This document shows, piece after piece, positions 7,166 through 15,693 of a stretch of DNA of 56,164 bases (position 1 is its first letter; every line of letters starts with the position of its first letter). A program made the translations under genes and the position numbers. Origin of the DNA: an uncultured Rhizobium sp. (GTDB lineage Bacteria; Pseudomonadota; Alphaproteobacteria; Rhizobiales; Rhizobiaceae). The stretch covers positions 1 through 56,164 of the forward strand of contig CAMFIE010000026.1 of NCBI GenBank assembly GCA_945952315.1. Reading direction: 5' to 3'. The notes under the pieces are model-generated. The model was not told where the DNA came from. It worked only from the letters and a program-made list of their open reading frames with translations, and searched no databases.

Positions 7166-8418
7166 CAATCTTCAAATGGCCACCGGACATTCGCCCTGGC
7201 AAACTCACGCTTCACATGGGCGAGGTCTCGCTCATGCAGCGAATTCACGCGCAGCCAGCCATTGTTGGACACGCTGATGAAAGAACGCCACCAGACCTTC
7301 CCGACCCGCCAGATCAGCGATCTCGTATCCTTTTTCCCTTTCGGGTCCGGCAGGACTTGCCCGTCCTGGATGATGTCAGGCAACAGGGCAAAGTCGTCGA
7401 TGTTCATCCCGTGATCTTCGAACCGCTTCAGGATCACGTCAGTCGGCAAAGAGACGACCGGCGAAGAAGCGCCGAGCTCGGTTGCGAGTTCCTGCGATAC
7501 ACCGGCAGGCAACCAGACCTTTTCCGGAAGTTTTGGTACGATCCGCAAGAAGGGTTCCTCCCAAAGCTCCTTCAGGATTGCGGTCGCGTCGGCCGCTGGC
7601 GTCGTTGCGAGGCGGTCGTTGAGGTTCTGGATCAGCGTCGACGCGCGGGCAAGGCCGGGATTGGTGTGCCAGCCGGGATCAATACCAGGAGGCACGGTGT
7701 TGATTTCGCCGGTGCGGCGGTTCCGGTGCGACTGGTCCGGCCCGAGATCGGGAGGATTGTCGGTGTAGCGGATCCGGATATCGTTTCCATCCTGGTCCTT
7801 TCCGAAAACGCGCTCGGTACCGATAAGGCTTGCGGCCTCACGCGCCGAAATCTGCCGGACCTGGCATTTGCAGAGCCATCCGTTCGGCGGCCAGTGGGTT
7901 TTCCAGAAGGGATGGTCGACGGGAAGAACCAGTCCGACCCATGCCAGATGCTCCGGTCTCGGATCGGCCGAGGTGGTGCGGACATAAAGGATATACGGCA
8001 GAACCTTTTTCGTGCGCTGCACCCGCTCCCATTGCCCGGCCGATCTGGCCGAGTTCATGTTTGACCAGAAGATTGTCTTCAGCCGCCGGTCGCTTGCGAA
8101 GTTCACCATCCGGTCAGGATCCTGTCCGGTTGGATCCTTGACCATACGAGGACCGAGCCAGCCGAGGCGGGCAAGCTCCTTCCTGATGTCTTCCCGCCAG
8201 CGCTCGAAACCCTTTCCATCCTGTATCGCGGTGGTGATCGATCCTTTGAAGGCGGTGAGCAGCTCGGCATCAACAGCCTTTGCGACGGTGAACGCGTAGG
8301 CATGTTCTTCGGCCCAGACATCCTGCCAGCTGAAGGCTGGCCGCAACTGCTTCCGCTCGAAATAGCTGGTGACTTCTTCCGGGGCTATAAATCCGCGCTT
8401 CAATGTCGGCATGGTCAA
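7165..8418 (-). CDS. Phage head morphogenesis protein (Mu gpF / SPP1 gp7-like)
   Basis: A protein of 417 residues of the Mu F type, a minor head protein placed after the portal gene and needed for head assembly. The N-terminus (KRGFIAPEEVTSYFERK) and the segment YILYVRTTSADPRPEHLAW belong to the conserved SPP1 gp7 domain, and the short HWPPNGWLCKCQVRQIS with its two cysteines is the usual end of that domain. A C-terminal extension of about 200 residues follows, ending in FARANVRWPFED. The gene overlaps the portal gene by four bases. Confidence 0.9.
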   Translation of the reverse strand: MTMPTLKRGFIAPEEVTSYFERKQLRPAFSWQDVWAEEHAYAFTVAKAVDAELLTAFKGSITTAIQDGKGFERWREDIRKELARLGWLGPRMVKDPTGQDPDRMVNFASDRRLKTIFWSNMNSARSAGQWERVQRTKKVLPYILYVRTTSADPRPEHLAWVGLVLPVDHPFWKTHWPPNGWLCKCQVRQISAREAASLIGTERVFGKDQDGNDIRIRYTDNPPDLGPDQSHRNRRTGEINTVPPGIDPGWHTNPGLARASTLIQNLNDRLATTPAADATAILKELWEEPFLRIVPKLPEKVWLPAGVSQELATELGASSPVVSLPTDVILKRFEDHGMNIDDFALLPDIIQDGQVLPDPKGKKDTRSLIWRVGKVWWRSFISVSNNGWLRVNSLHERDLAHVKREFARANVRWPFED

Positions 8419-10076
8419 TCAGCCAGGTCGCCGATGCCACGCGCAATTGCCGTCAGGCGCTGAAGCCGCTCGGCCATGATCCGGCTGTCGGGGCCTGCCG
8501 CCTGAAGCATCGTCAAAGCCTCTTCAAAAGAGTTGGCATTGGCGATGATGTCGGCAATTGGCTGGACAATCGGGTCTGCCATAGCCTGCCAGTCTTCCAT
8601 GGCTGCCGAAAACAGGGTGTCGATCTCCTCAATCGCGTCGGCAATGCCGACCTCCGCCGCAAGGAATGCGGTGCATGCCCCGCATTTGCAGGAGCGACGA
8701 TGGTCCGCGATGATTGCGCCAAGCGCCGCCTTCCTTGACAGGTCCGGTTTGCCTGCAGGTGGATTGGTTGCGACAGGCTTTTTGGGCTGCGACGGTGCAG
8801 GATCATTTGGCAGCCCGACAAGATCGGGCCGCGCGGGTGGCGTCAGAATATCGGTATCTTCGGCCGCCGGATCGGAAAGTCCAAGCTTCTCTCGCACCTC
8901 GTCCTGCTTCACACGAAGGCCGAGCGGCACCAGTTTCGACAGCGCATCGGAAAGCGCCACAGTATCTTCTTCATCCGGAACGAGCAGTTGCGCTTCCGGA
9001 TAAATATCCTGTGGGCCAAAGTTCAGATCGATGAAGGGACGGATCAGATCACGATTGATGGTCTGGGTGAGTTGATGGCAATCTGCCCGCAAAATATCCT
9101 TGCGGACTTCATTGTGGATCTTTGCCTGGCCGAGCGAGGAGCCGTTATCGCTGGTCATGGTTTGGCCGACGACAAGCTTGGAAATCTGCTTGTCGATGTA
9201 ATCGAGCAAACCGCCAAAGACGGCAGCGCCATTGGTGCCGTTTACCTCGTGAAACTCGATCTCCATGCCCGCCGGAATGATTGCGGCCGCATCATTGGAG
9301 ATCGAGGCAACAGCCTTCAGAAGCGTGGCCTTGTCTTTGGCGCTCGCGGCCGCATTGTATTTGCCGACCCTGAGCGGCATTCCGTAAACCTCGGAGAATG
9401 CTGCCCAGTCCTGAAGCGTGAACTGCTGGATAAGATAGGCCCAAGCGGCAGGCCGCGCCACACCGCGCCGGATCGGTATGCCGAGCTTGGTGATGGGAAC
9501 ATGGCGCAGGAACTTCGCTTCCGGCAGCGGTTCGCCTTCAACATTGCCATCGACCGCGAGGCGTAGATCGCGAAGCGAGAGCGTATCGAAATGGAAGAAG
9601 CGCGGATCCCGCTCGACGTAAGAGACCGGCCGGAGCTTCTTGCGCTCGTATTCCCAGTTCATTTCGACAAGGCAATAGCCTTTGGAGATAGCGTCGGTCA
9701 GGCAACCGGCAGCGTTTTCGAAACCGTCGTCATTGATCAGTTCCTCGACAGCATCGAGAATGCGCTGTTCGACCTTGTTCGCCTCGATGGACCACTTGAC
9801 GCCACCGATGGCGAGGCGACGTGTCTGGAGCTGGGAAGCGTAGTGCAGATATCGCTCCTCCATTTCCTCGGCTAGCGTCAGATAGGACCGGGCGTTTCCG
9901 GTAGACGCATCGCGAAGCATGGTGCCAAGCCGTTCCGGTGTCATTCCGGAGGCAACGCGGTCCTCGTGGGTTCGACGAACTCCGGCGACCGTGGGAGTGG
10001 CGACCTCTTTTGCGAGATCGGCGACAACAATCGGCTGGCCGTTGGGGCCGAGAATGGCAGATGCGCGTGTCACCAA
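8415..10076 (-). CDS. Portal protein (DUF935, Mu gp29-like)
   Basis: A protein of 553 residues of the DUF935 family, the portal ring through which DNA enters the Mu-type head. Recognisable parts are MEERYLHYASQLQTRRLAI, the DRDPRFFHFD-like YVERDPRFFHFD, PIRRGVARPAAWAY and the segment YGMPLRVGKYN. A C-terminal stretch after residue 430 has a CKCGAC cysteine cluster (positions near 475) that may bind metal. The stop overlaps the F start by four bases and the start overlaps the terminase stop by seven. Confidence 0.92.
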   Translation of the reverse strand: MVTRASAILGPNGQPIVVADLAKEVATPTVAGVRRTHEDRVASGMTPERLGTMLRDASTGNARSYLTLAEEMEERYLHYASQLQTRRLAIGGVKWSIEANKVEQRILDAVEELINDDGFENAAGCLTDAISKGYCLVEMNWEYERKKLRPVSYVERDPRFFHFDTLSLRDLRLAVDGNVEGEPLPEAKFLRHVPITKLGIPIRRGVARPAAWAYLIQQFTLQDWAAFSEVYGMPLRVGKYNAAASAKDKATLLKAVASISNDAAAIIPAGMEIEFHEVNGTNGAAVFGGLLDYIDKQISKLVVGQTMTSDNGSSLGQAKIHNEVRKDILRADCHQLTQTINRDLIRPFIDLNFGPQDIYPEAQLLVPDEEDTVALSDALSKLVPLGLRVKQDEVREKLGLSDPAAEDTDILTPPARPDLVGLPNDPAPSQPKKPVATNPPAGKPDLSRKAALGAIIADHRRSCKCGACTAFLAAEVGIADAIEEIDTLFSAAMEDWQAMADPIVQPIADIIANANSFEEALTMLQAAGPDSRIMAERLQRLTAIARGIGDLAD

Positions 10077-11680
10077 TGCTTCCTTCCATGGTAGTTTCCG
10101 CCGTCGTCATCATCGTCATCACCGACAAGTGAGCCGAGTGCGCTGACCGGCGTGTAAGCAATCTCGTGCCACTGGTGGACGCTCGCGAAATAGGCAAGGG
10201 CGAGTGCAACCGCATAGTCGCCGTGACGCTTCTTGGATGTCTCACCAGTACGAAGCTTCGGGATCGAGGGTACCCCGGCAATCACCTTGACCAGGCGAAG
10301 GTCGCCGAGATGCTCCTCGTCCTTGCTGATCGCAATGGCGTCGTCTTCAAAGGCTGCCTTCAGTGGCGGCATATTGAACCGGTACCAGTCGACCGAGAAC
10401 TTGATCGGGTCGACCAGACCGTTGTTTTCCCGGAAGCCGTAGATGCGGCCCATGTCTTCGGCAACCGTCCAGCCCATACCGGTCGCATCGAATGCAGCAC
10501 CCACCAGCCGCGGTGCTTTCATGATCATGCCGACGATCAGCTTTTGCTCGTCACCGGGAACATTGCGCATTTCGACGGTCAGTGCCGAGCGCCGTTTCAA
10601 CAGCCGGTCAATCGAAAGCAGCTTCACAACGGACAGGTCGGCGACACGGGCGAAGTCGAAACCAAGCGCATGCATATGTGAGGGGTCGAGTTTCTTGATC
10701 GCCTCCTGCACGGCCGCAATGTGCGGGAACATCAACAGGGTACGCTCCAGCCGGGAGCGGTGCAAATAGTCAGGAGGAAGCTCAAACCGGATAATGGGCG
10801 CATCGGCCGTCATGCGCGCCTCGATCAAAGGTGCTGGCAACCATGCCCCGGTGCCCATGGTCGGAATGCAGAACAGTTCCTCATCCGCGCCATCACCGTA
10901 GAAATCGATGATCTCCTGACGCCATTGTGCCTCGGCCTCGGGTGACCACTCCTTGTTGGTGACCAGGCAGATGCGCTTGTAGAGGCCATCCATCAGCGCC
11001 TGGTCGAAATCGATCCTCAGATGATTGTATTTCGACCGGTTGGCGAGGATGTCCTGGATCTGTTTGTTGAACTCGTTCTCGACGCCATTATGGGTCGAGC
11101 AGACAACAACCTGACCTCCCCACATGAGGAAGGCGAGTGCGGCCTTCAGCAGCTCGGCGAGATTGTCGACGAATGCGGCCTCATCGATCATCACGACGCC
11201 CTGCTTGCCGCGAAGGGTGCGTGGGGCAGATGAAAGAGCGATGATCTCGTACCCGGATGCAAACCGGATGCGGAAAGCCTGAATGGAGCGATCACCTTCC
11301 TTGTCGCTATCGTCGAAAAGGTATTCGTCGACAGAAAGGGCCGCGTCAGAGAAAGCCCGCGCCCACATGGCACATGCGTCGATGAATTCGCGCGTCATCT
11401 CCTGCGAATAGGAGATGTACATGACATCCATGCCGCCTGCGGTCTTGGCACGAGCTGCTCGGAGAGCCGCATAGGCAGCAAATCCCCAGGTGAGGCCGAT
11501 GCGACGGGACTTCTCGATGAAGAGAACCCGGCAGGCCGCTGAATCCAGAAGGGCAAGCGTCCTTGCCTGATAGGGAATAAGAACCTTTGGCAGGCCGAGT
11601 TCTGCCGTAAGGCCCGGCAGGACGTTCATCGCCTGGCGGCGGGCTTCTGCCCATTCAGCTTGGCTGAATTCCCGGCTCAT
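10070..11680 (-). CDS. Large terminase subunit (Mu gp28-like)
   Basis: A protein of 536 residues that packages phage DNA using an N-terminal ATPase and a C-terminal nuclease. The Walker A-like segment FIEKSRRIGLTWG (around residue 50), Walker B VVMIDEAAF (around residue 165) and the coupling motif VVVCSTHNG follow in order. The RNase H-like nuclease domain starts at ALGFDFARVADLSVV with its first acidic residue and includes VGAAFDATGMGW. A run of eight aspartates near the C-terminus (GDDDDDDGG) is unusual. In Mu-like phages packaging is headful, starting at the phage end in host DNA. Confidence 0.93.
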   Translation of the reverse strand: MSREFSQAEWAEARRQAMNVLPGLTAELGLPKVLIPYQARTLALLDSAACRVLFIEKSRRIGLTWGFAAYAALRAARAKTAGGMDVMYISYSQEMTREFIDACAMWARAFSDAALSVDEYLFDDSDKEGDRSIQAFRIRFASGYEIIALSSAPRTLRGKQGVVMIDEAAFVDNLAELLKAALAFLMWGGQVVVCSTHNGVENEFNKQIQDILANRSKYNHLRIDFDQALMDGLYKRICLVTNKEWSPEAEAQWRQEIIDFYGDGADEELFCIPTMGTGAWLPAPLIEARMTADAPIIRFELPPDYLHRSRLERTLLMFPHIAAVQEAIKKLDPSHMHALGFDFARVADLSVVKLLSIDRLLKRRSALTVEMRNVPGDEQKLIVGMIMKAPRLVGAAFDATGMGWTVAEDMGRIYGFRENNGLVDPIKFSVDWYRFNMPPLKAAFEDDAIAISKDEEHLGDLRLVKVIAGVPSIPKLRTGETSKKRHGDYAVALALAYFASVHQWHEIAYTPVSALGSLVGDDDDDDGGNYHGRKHW

Positions 11681-12267
11681 GCCGCAATCCCAAGGATCTT
11701 GGATTTGATCTCTTCGGCGGTGTCAGCGCTAAGCCCCTTGGCCTTGGCAACCATTGAAACAGCCTCGACAACCTTTTCACCGAACTCCTTCTGGATTGCC
11801 TGCCGTCGAGATGTGGAAATTTCCTGAGCCTGAGCAGCGGAGCGGAGGGCATTGGCAAGGGCCATCGCGTCTTTTGGGGTAATGCCCGAGGACTTACGAG
11901 CGGAATAGAGCTCGAGGACAAGCGACTTGATAGCCTCAGATGCAATAATGGTCAGATCGTCGGACGCATCGGCATCATAAAACGGCTTCAATGCCTGGAT
12001 GATCTTTCGGGTTTCATTCAGACCCGCTGCCAAGCTAGCCTTTTTCAGAGAGTTGCGATTGAACGACGCGAAGCTCGGAATTGAAAATTCGAGCTCACCC
12101 CGATACTCCTTCTGCAGCGCCTCAAGTCGGGAGACAAACTCGCTGTAGATATCGGTTTGGGTCCGGGTACTCTTGTTCAGTTCGATATTTGCCCATTCAA
12201 TAATGGGCTGGCACTCCTCCGGCATCTGTTCGAGACTGTTCAACCACCCGCGTCCGGTCTTTGCCAT
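11677..12267 (-). CDS. Small terminase subunit (DUF3486 family)
   Basis: A protein of 196 residues of the DUF3486 family, the DNA-recognition subunit of Mu-type terminase. The N-terminal half carries a helix-turn-helix-like region (TDIYSEFVSRLEALQKEY, then PSFASFNRNSLKKA), followed by helices ending in ATRKSSGI-like text (SARKSSGITPKDAMALANAL). It precedes the large subunit with a four-base overlap, as in other members of the group. Confidence 0.85.
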   Translation of the reverse strand: MAKTGRGWLNSLEQMPEECQPIIEWANIELNKSTRTQTDIYSEFVSRLEALQKEYRGELEFSIPSFASFNRNSLKKASLAAGLNETRKIIQALKPFYDADASDDLTIIASEAIKSLVLELYSARKSSGITPKDAMALANALRSAAQAQEISTSRRQAIQKEFGEKVVEAVSMVAKAKGLSADTAEEIKSKILGIAA

Positions 12268-12279
12268 CTTATCAACTCC

Positions 12280-12576
12280 CTATAGGCCGCTCGGGCGCTG
12301 AATGCCTGGAATGCTGACAAGGCCGCTGAGATGGTGCTCGCCACGCTCGGTTATGCGAGCAATCTTGACCGTGTCGGCAGAGATAAGGCGCACGGCCCCC
12401 ATATCCTTCATGTACTGGAACTGTTCTTCCACCCATTCACGCGGCTTGTTGATCAGGAGCGTGGTCAACAGATAGCGCCGCATCGCTTCGGATGTGATCG
12501 CGCGATCATGTTCCTTGACCAGCTCCTTCAAAATGGCGAGGCGGGCTTCTTCCAGCATGATGTTTTCGATGCTCAT
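12280..12576 (-). CDS. VpaChn25_0724-like winged-helix phage protein
   Basis: A protein of 98 residues. MLEEARLAILKELVKEHD, then LTTLLINKPREWVEEQF and the final wing-like segment IARITERGEHHLSG form a winged-helix fold of the kind that is common directly before DUF3486 small terminases in Mu-like phages. It could regulate packaging or late genes by binding DNA. The role is not established; the call rests on pattern and position. The start overlaps the stop of the DUF2730 gene by four bases. Confidence 0.75.
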   Translation of the reverse strand: MSIENIMLEEARLAILKELVKEHDRAITSEAMRRYLLTTLLINKPREWVEEQFQYMKDMGAVRLISADTVKIARITERGEHHLSGLVSIPGIQRPSGL

Positions 12577-12902
12577 TTTTGTGCTTGCTCCAACAAGAAT
12601 TCCTGCAGGCGGCCGCTGGTGGCGGCGATGGGCTTCAGCCGCTCGTCGAGCGTGTCCAGGCGGCCGGATATCTTTGCAAGCGCCAACTCCAAATTGTGAG
12701 AGGTCTCACGATCAGGCAGGTGCTTCATCTCGCCTTCGATAGACTGAGTGCGGCGGTCGAGATCGATCAGCTTGCTCTCGGCTTTTTCGAGGCGGTCCCC
12801 AAGTTGCCTTTCGCCCGATGAGAAGAACGCCTTCAATTGACCCAGCACGGCCGCAATGGACAGAAATGCAGCCAACCACGGCATGATCGGTTCGATATTC
12901 AT
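12573..12902 (-). CDS. DUF2730-like membrane protein with coiled coil
   Basis: A protein of 109 residues with one N-terminal membrane segment (about residues 8-26, PWLAAFLSIAAVLGQL) followed by a long coiled coil with heptads such as GDRLEKAESKLIDLD and LDTLDERLKPI. Such proteins of the DUF2730 type lie between lysis and terminase genes in Mu-like phages. The function is unknown; a role in lysis or in superinfection exclusion is possible. It starts at the stop codon of the Rz1-like gene (TGATG). Confidence 0.7.
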   Translation of the reverse strand: MNIEPIMPWLAAFLSIAAVLGQLKAFFSSGERQLGDRLEKAESKLIDLDRRTQSIEGEMKHLPDRETSHNLELALAKISGRLDTLDERLKPIAATSGRLQEFLLEQAQK

Positions 12903-13177
12903 CAGCGGGCTGTCCTTTTGATCGCGGCAATCGCGGCCTGACGGCGGAGTTCGCAGGTTCGAAGTGATGAGCGATCACTTCCCCAGAGGGATGTGACCTC
13001 GCGTTCGGAGAGCGCGCGGTCCGGCAAGGCTTCCGGGGCCGGACACGCGCGCAGAGCCATTGCCGGGAGCACGACGTCCGGCGCTGGCATGGGAATAGTG
13101 ATGTTCGTCTTATCGGTTGAGCAGGCGGACGCGCTTAGCGCCAAGGCCACACTCAGAGCTATCCGGCAGAACCGCAT
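12902..13177 (-). CDS. Outer-membrane spanin lipoprotein (Rz1-like)
   Basis: A protein of 91 residues. From the ATG at 13177 it has a short basic N-terminus, a hydrophobic stretch and the lipobox LSASAC, so the mature protein would be a lipoprotein. The following IPMPAPDVVLPAMAL part is proline-rich, as in known o-spanins, and later cysteines (RACPAP, LRTCEL) may form a disulfide. A GGAGA site seven bases upstream of the ATG favours it over the ORF start at 13219. It overlaps the end of the Rz-like gene in a different frame, the classic Rz/Rz1 arrangement. Confidence 0.82.
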   Translation of the reverse strand: MRFCRIALSVALALSASACSTDKTNITIPMPAPDVVLPAMALRACPAPEALPDRALSEREVTSLWGSDRSSLRTCELRRQAAIAAIKRTAR

Positions 13178-13469
13178 TATCTTTCTCCAGTTCGGTGTAG
13201 TTTCGCTCAGTAGCCGCAATCCGTTCGGCGGCCTGCGCCTCGACCTCGGCAGATCGGCGCGCTTGAGCTACAGCCTCCTCGGCCGACAGTCGTTTCATTT
13301 CCTCGATCTTGAGGAGCCAGACATTCTGTTCTGCTTGCCGCGCTTCTTTGACCAGGCGGTCAATTCGAAGCGCTGTCACGCCGTAGATCGCGGCCGAGCT
13401 TGCAATCAGCACGGCAGCGATCACGAGGCTTGACCCGTTCCGGGACAAAAGTGCGAGTATAGCCGTCAT
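13110..13469 (-). CDS. Inner-membrane spanin (Rz-like)
   Basis: A protein of 119 residues with one N-terminal membrane segment (about residues 14-32, SLVIAAVLIASSAAIYG) and a long periplasmic helix with many Glu/Ala/Arg residues (around 38-95). This is the layout of i-spanins, which join with the lipoprotein Rz1 to fuse inner and outer membranes in the last step of lysis. The 3' end overlaps the Rz1-like gene by 68 bases in another frame. The start overlaps the holin-like gene by four bases. Confidence 0.8.
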   Translation of the reverse strand: MTAILALLSRNGSSLVIAAVLIASSAAIYGVTALRIDRLVKEARQAEQNVWLLKIEEMKRLSAEEAVAQARRSAEVEAQAAERIAATERNYTELEKDNAVLPDSSECGLGAKRVRLLNR

Positions 13470-13723
13470 TCCTTGGTCTCCTCCTTCGGCTGATCTCGAG
13501 CGTTGAAAGCCATCGTCTTCATGTCCACGGAACCAAATCCACGATGGATACCAAGGAGCGCCACGATGAGGGCGACCATCGACGGGAGCGCAATCGTACC
13601 GAATGCCACGGCCTGCTCGGACCCAAAAACGGCACCGACCGCAAGGATGAAAATCACAAGCCAGGCAAGAGCCGACGAAATCCAGAGGTGGCGTTTTGAG
13701 GTGGAATAGGACGGGCGCTCCAT
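13466..13723 (-). CDS. Holin-like membrane protein
   Basis: A protein of 85 residues with two predicted membrane segments (about residues 14-34 and 40-60), a basic N-terminus and a charged C-terminus (RDQPKEETKE). It is located directly between endolysin and spanin genes, the normal place for a holin. No family motif is recognised, so the holin call rests on size, topology and position. The gene starts one base after the endolysin stop. Confidence 0.68.
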   Translation of the reverse strand: MERPSYSTSKRHLWISSALAWLVIFILAVGAVFGSEQAVAFGTIALPSMVALIVALLGIHRGFGSVDMKTMAFNARDQPKEETKE

Positions 13724-13724
13724 A

Positions 13725-14570
13725 TCAACGTGCCTCCTGACCGAACTTCACAAAAGCGGCACTGGTCGCCGGTCCGAATATGCCGTCAACGGTGAGATGA
13801 AGAGTGCCCTGCAGAAGCCGGACTGCCTGTTCGGTCGCCGGGCCGTACTCACCGTCAATCGTGCCATGATAAAGCTCGACCTGCTGGAGCTTCCGCTGCA
13901 GATCCTCGACGGCATCACCGGACGAGCCGCGGTGCAGAACTGTAACGCCCGGCTTTCCGTAATCGAATGCCTCGATTTCGGCGATTGCATCCTTTGCCAT
14001 GGAGAGACAGGCGGCGCGGTGAGCAAGACCATTCTTGCCGCCATTGATGACACGGGTGATGCCGATCAAGTCGTCGCGGTCCGCAAGCACGTTGAGTTTG
14101 CGCGTCTCCCAATACCAGACGCAGGCCCATGCAGCCCATGGGAACTCGGTCAGCCGCTCCGGCTCGGCTTCGAAATCCGGACAGTCAATTCTGAGGCTGC
14201 GGATCCATGCTGTGAGGTTCCGGTAGTTGATCCGGCCGGTGACCTGCATCGGCGAGCGGCCCTTGTAGCGCCTGCCGTCACCCTTGCGCACATTGCCGAG
14301 ATCCTTGCGCCCTTCATAGTCAGCCCCGGAGGCATATTCCTCGAAGGCGTTGAAGCTGTCGCTTTCATGAGCGAGCTGCGCCAGAAAGTGCGCGATGCGC
14401 ATCGGTGTATCAATGTAGAACCGGCTCATCAGCGGGGGCAACGCGTCCGCCAGTGCCGCCACATTCAGAAGAACGGACCGATGAGCTTTGCCGCTGCGGA
14501 TATAACCGGCAGTGCGCAAAAGAAGGGCAGGGGAAATTCGAGATACAAGCGGCTTCAGCGCTTCGGCCAT
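13725..14570 (-). CDS. Phage endolysin, GH19 chitinase-like with peptidoglycan-binding domain
   Basis: A protein of 281 residues. The N-terminal two-thirds is a glycoside hydrolase family 19 domain: FLAQLAHESDSFNAFEEY holds the catalytic glutamate of the HES motif, then YKGRSPMQVTGRINY and FPWAAWACVWYW follow as in other GH19 lysozymes. The C-terminal 75 residues form a PG_binding_1 domain (VLHRGSSGDAVEDLQRKL, IDGEYGPATEQAVRLLQ, VDGIFGPAT). It cleaves peptidoglycan at lysis. No signal peptide is seen, so a holin is needed. The ATG at 14570 has a GGAG site seven bases upstream, and a late promoter region lies before it. Confidence 0.92.
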   Translation of the reverse strand: MAEALKPLVSRISPALLLRTAGYIRSGKAHRSVLLNVAALADALPPLMSRFYIDTPMRIAHFLAQLAHESDSFNAFEEYASGADYEGRKDLGNVRKGDGRRYKGRSPMQVTGRINYRNLTAWIRSLRIDCPDFEAEPERLTEFPWAAWACVWYWETRKLNVLADRDDLIGITRVINGGKNGLAHRAACLSMAKDAIAEIEAFDYGKPGVTVLHRGSSGDAVEDLQRKLQQVELYHGTIDGEYGPATEQAVRLLQGTLHLTVDGIFGPATSAAFVKFGQEAR

Positions 14571-14643
14571 TATCGTGCTCCAAAACGGAATTTTAAAAAC
14601 CCGGAATAGAGCAAATTTAACTGGAGCGACCGATGGACCTGAA

Positions 14644-14659
14644 CCTGACCAAGGTCAGG
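14644..14659 (-). promoter_or_regulatory. Palindromic operator upstream of lysis genes (Plys-like late promoter)
   Basis: CCTGACCAAGGTCAGG has 7-base arms around AA and lies 74 bases before the endolysin ATG, at the place of Mu Plys. Just outside it is a second inverted repeat, TGATCAGG with CCTGATCA (14663-14687), inside the end of the Mor-like gene. The core TGACC..GGTCA recurs before the protease gene. Confidence 0.5.
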
Positions 14660-14664
14660 GGTGA

Positions 14665-15081
14665 TCAGGTTTTGTCACCCTGATCATCAAGACTGGCGAA
14701 CAAGTCGAGCTGGCGGTTGTGCAGTCTGCCTTTGAGAGCGGCCTTCTGGCGGAAAACATGACGCTGTGTGATCTTTGCGGCGGCGGCAATCTGGTTGGCG
14801 GAAGCGCCGCCCTCGATCATCTTTTTGACCAGGGCAAGTTTCTTGGCCCTGCTGACCGCTTCTCCCTTCGGGATCATGACAGTCACACCGGCACCAGTGG
14901 TGAGGTATGCCGCAACAATCCTGGCGTTGTCGATACCAACGATATCGGCCAGCCAATGATCCTCGGGTATGACCTTGGGAATGAAGACGCTCTGACCACC
15001 TTTGACCTCGGCCAGACGCCAGGCCATCTGCAGGCCGATCAGATCAGCAAGTTCCTGCAGCAATTCTGGCAAGTCGGTCAT
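14665..15081 (-). CDS. mor: Mor-family transcriptional activator
   Basis: A protein of 138 residues of the Mor/C family, which in Mu activates middle (Mor) and late (C) promoters. The N-terminal dimerisation part MTDLPELLQELADLIGLQ and the segment AEVKGGQSVFIPK are diagnostic. The C-terminal DNA-binding part has a helix-turn-helix at ASANQIAAAAKITQRHVFRQ. Only one such protein is present, so it may do the job of both Mor and C. It is co-translated with a 68-residue gene (four-base overlap) and precedes the lysis promoter region. Confidence 0.85.
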   Translation of the reverse strand: MTDLPELLQELADLIGLQMAWRLAEVKGGQSVFIPKVIPEDHWLADIVGIDNARIVAAYLTTGAGVTVMIPKGEAVSRAKKLALVKKMIEGGASANQIAAAAKITQRHVFRQKAALKGRLHNRQLDLFASLDDQGDKT

Positions 15082-15284
15082 GATGACCTCTCATTCGCGG
15101 AAAACCCGCTCTCGATGGTGATCTGACGCATGGTCAGTTCCCGAAGACGGAACTCCAGCTCCACCCGCTTGTGAGAGTTCGGCCGCAGGTTTTGAATGCG
15201 GTTCGAAAGGGCTTCACGCTCCCGTTGAAGGCGGTTTGTCTCAACGGACTTTTCGAAATCGAACAGCGGGAGCGTGGACGCCAT
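15078..15284 (-). CDS. Small helical phage protein upstream of Mor
   Basis: A protein of 68 residues of unknown function, rich in Arg, Glu and Leu and mostly helical (REREALSNRIQNLRPNSHKR, then LEFRLRELTMRQ). The ATG at 15284 is decided by a GGAGG site seven bases upstream. It forms a two-gene unit with Mor and is likely expressed from a promoter in the 112-base gap shared with the divergent gene at 15397. A small palindrome, GCGCATACTGCGC (15298-15310), lies at this promoter side. Confidence 0.68.
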   Translation of the reverse strand: MASTLPLFDFEKSVETNRLQREREALSNRIQNLRPNSHKRVELEFRLRELTMRQITIESGFSANERSS

Positions 15285-15396
15285 TTCACAATCCTCCGCG
15301 CATACTGCGCACCTTGGGGAGAAGAGGGGACCAGGCATTGCAATCAGAGATTTGGTTGTGCGACGGTTTGTGGGTTGCCAACCAAGGAGAGAAGAA

Positions 15397-15693
15397 ATGG
15401 AAGAGATTGTTCAGGAGGCAAAACCGTCGGTGATGCCGGTCAATTTGACGGAGTGCGTGACCTGTAAGCAAAAAGTATCTGTCCGTGCATTCCAGTGTGT
15501 GCATTGTGGAGAGCCGATGGCTCACAAAACCGGAACCTTTGGTCGCATTCTCGCGGTGATTTTCGTTCTCTATGCCATCGCTTCCACCCTCGGCATGGTG
15601 CTGACCTTCTTGTACGGCAGCGTCTCGCCGCTTGAGTTCTATCTCTGGCTGATCACGATGCTGCTCGGCATTGGCGTATTTGACGACTACTGA
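15397..15693 (+). CDS. Zinc-ribbon membrane protein, opposite-strand moron-like gene
   Basis: A protein of 98 residues and the only structural-side gene of the prophage read on the plus strand. It has an AAGGAG site seven bases before the ATG. The N-terminal part contains a zinc-ribbon pattern (CVTCKQKVSV, then CVHCGEPM, four cysteines), followed by two membrane segments (about residues 47-67 and 75-92). It ends at a hairpin shared with gemA. It does not fit a conserved phage function and is probably an accessory (moron) gene, perhaps acting on the host membrane. This is inference. Confidence 0.78.
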   Translation: MEEIVQEAKPSVMPVNLTECVTCKQKVSVRAFQCVHCGEPMAHKTGTFGRILAVIFVLYAIASTLGMVLTFLYGSVSPLEFYLWLITMLLGIGVFDDY

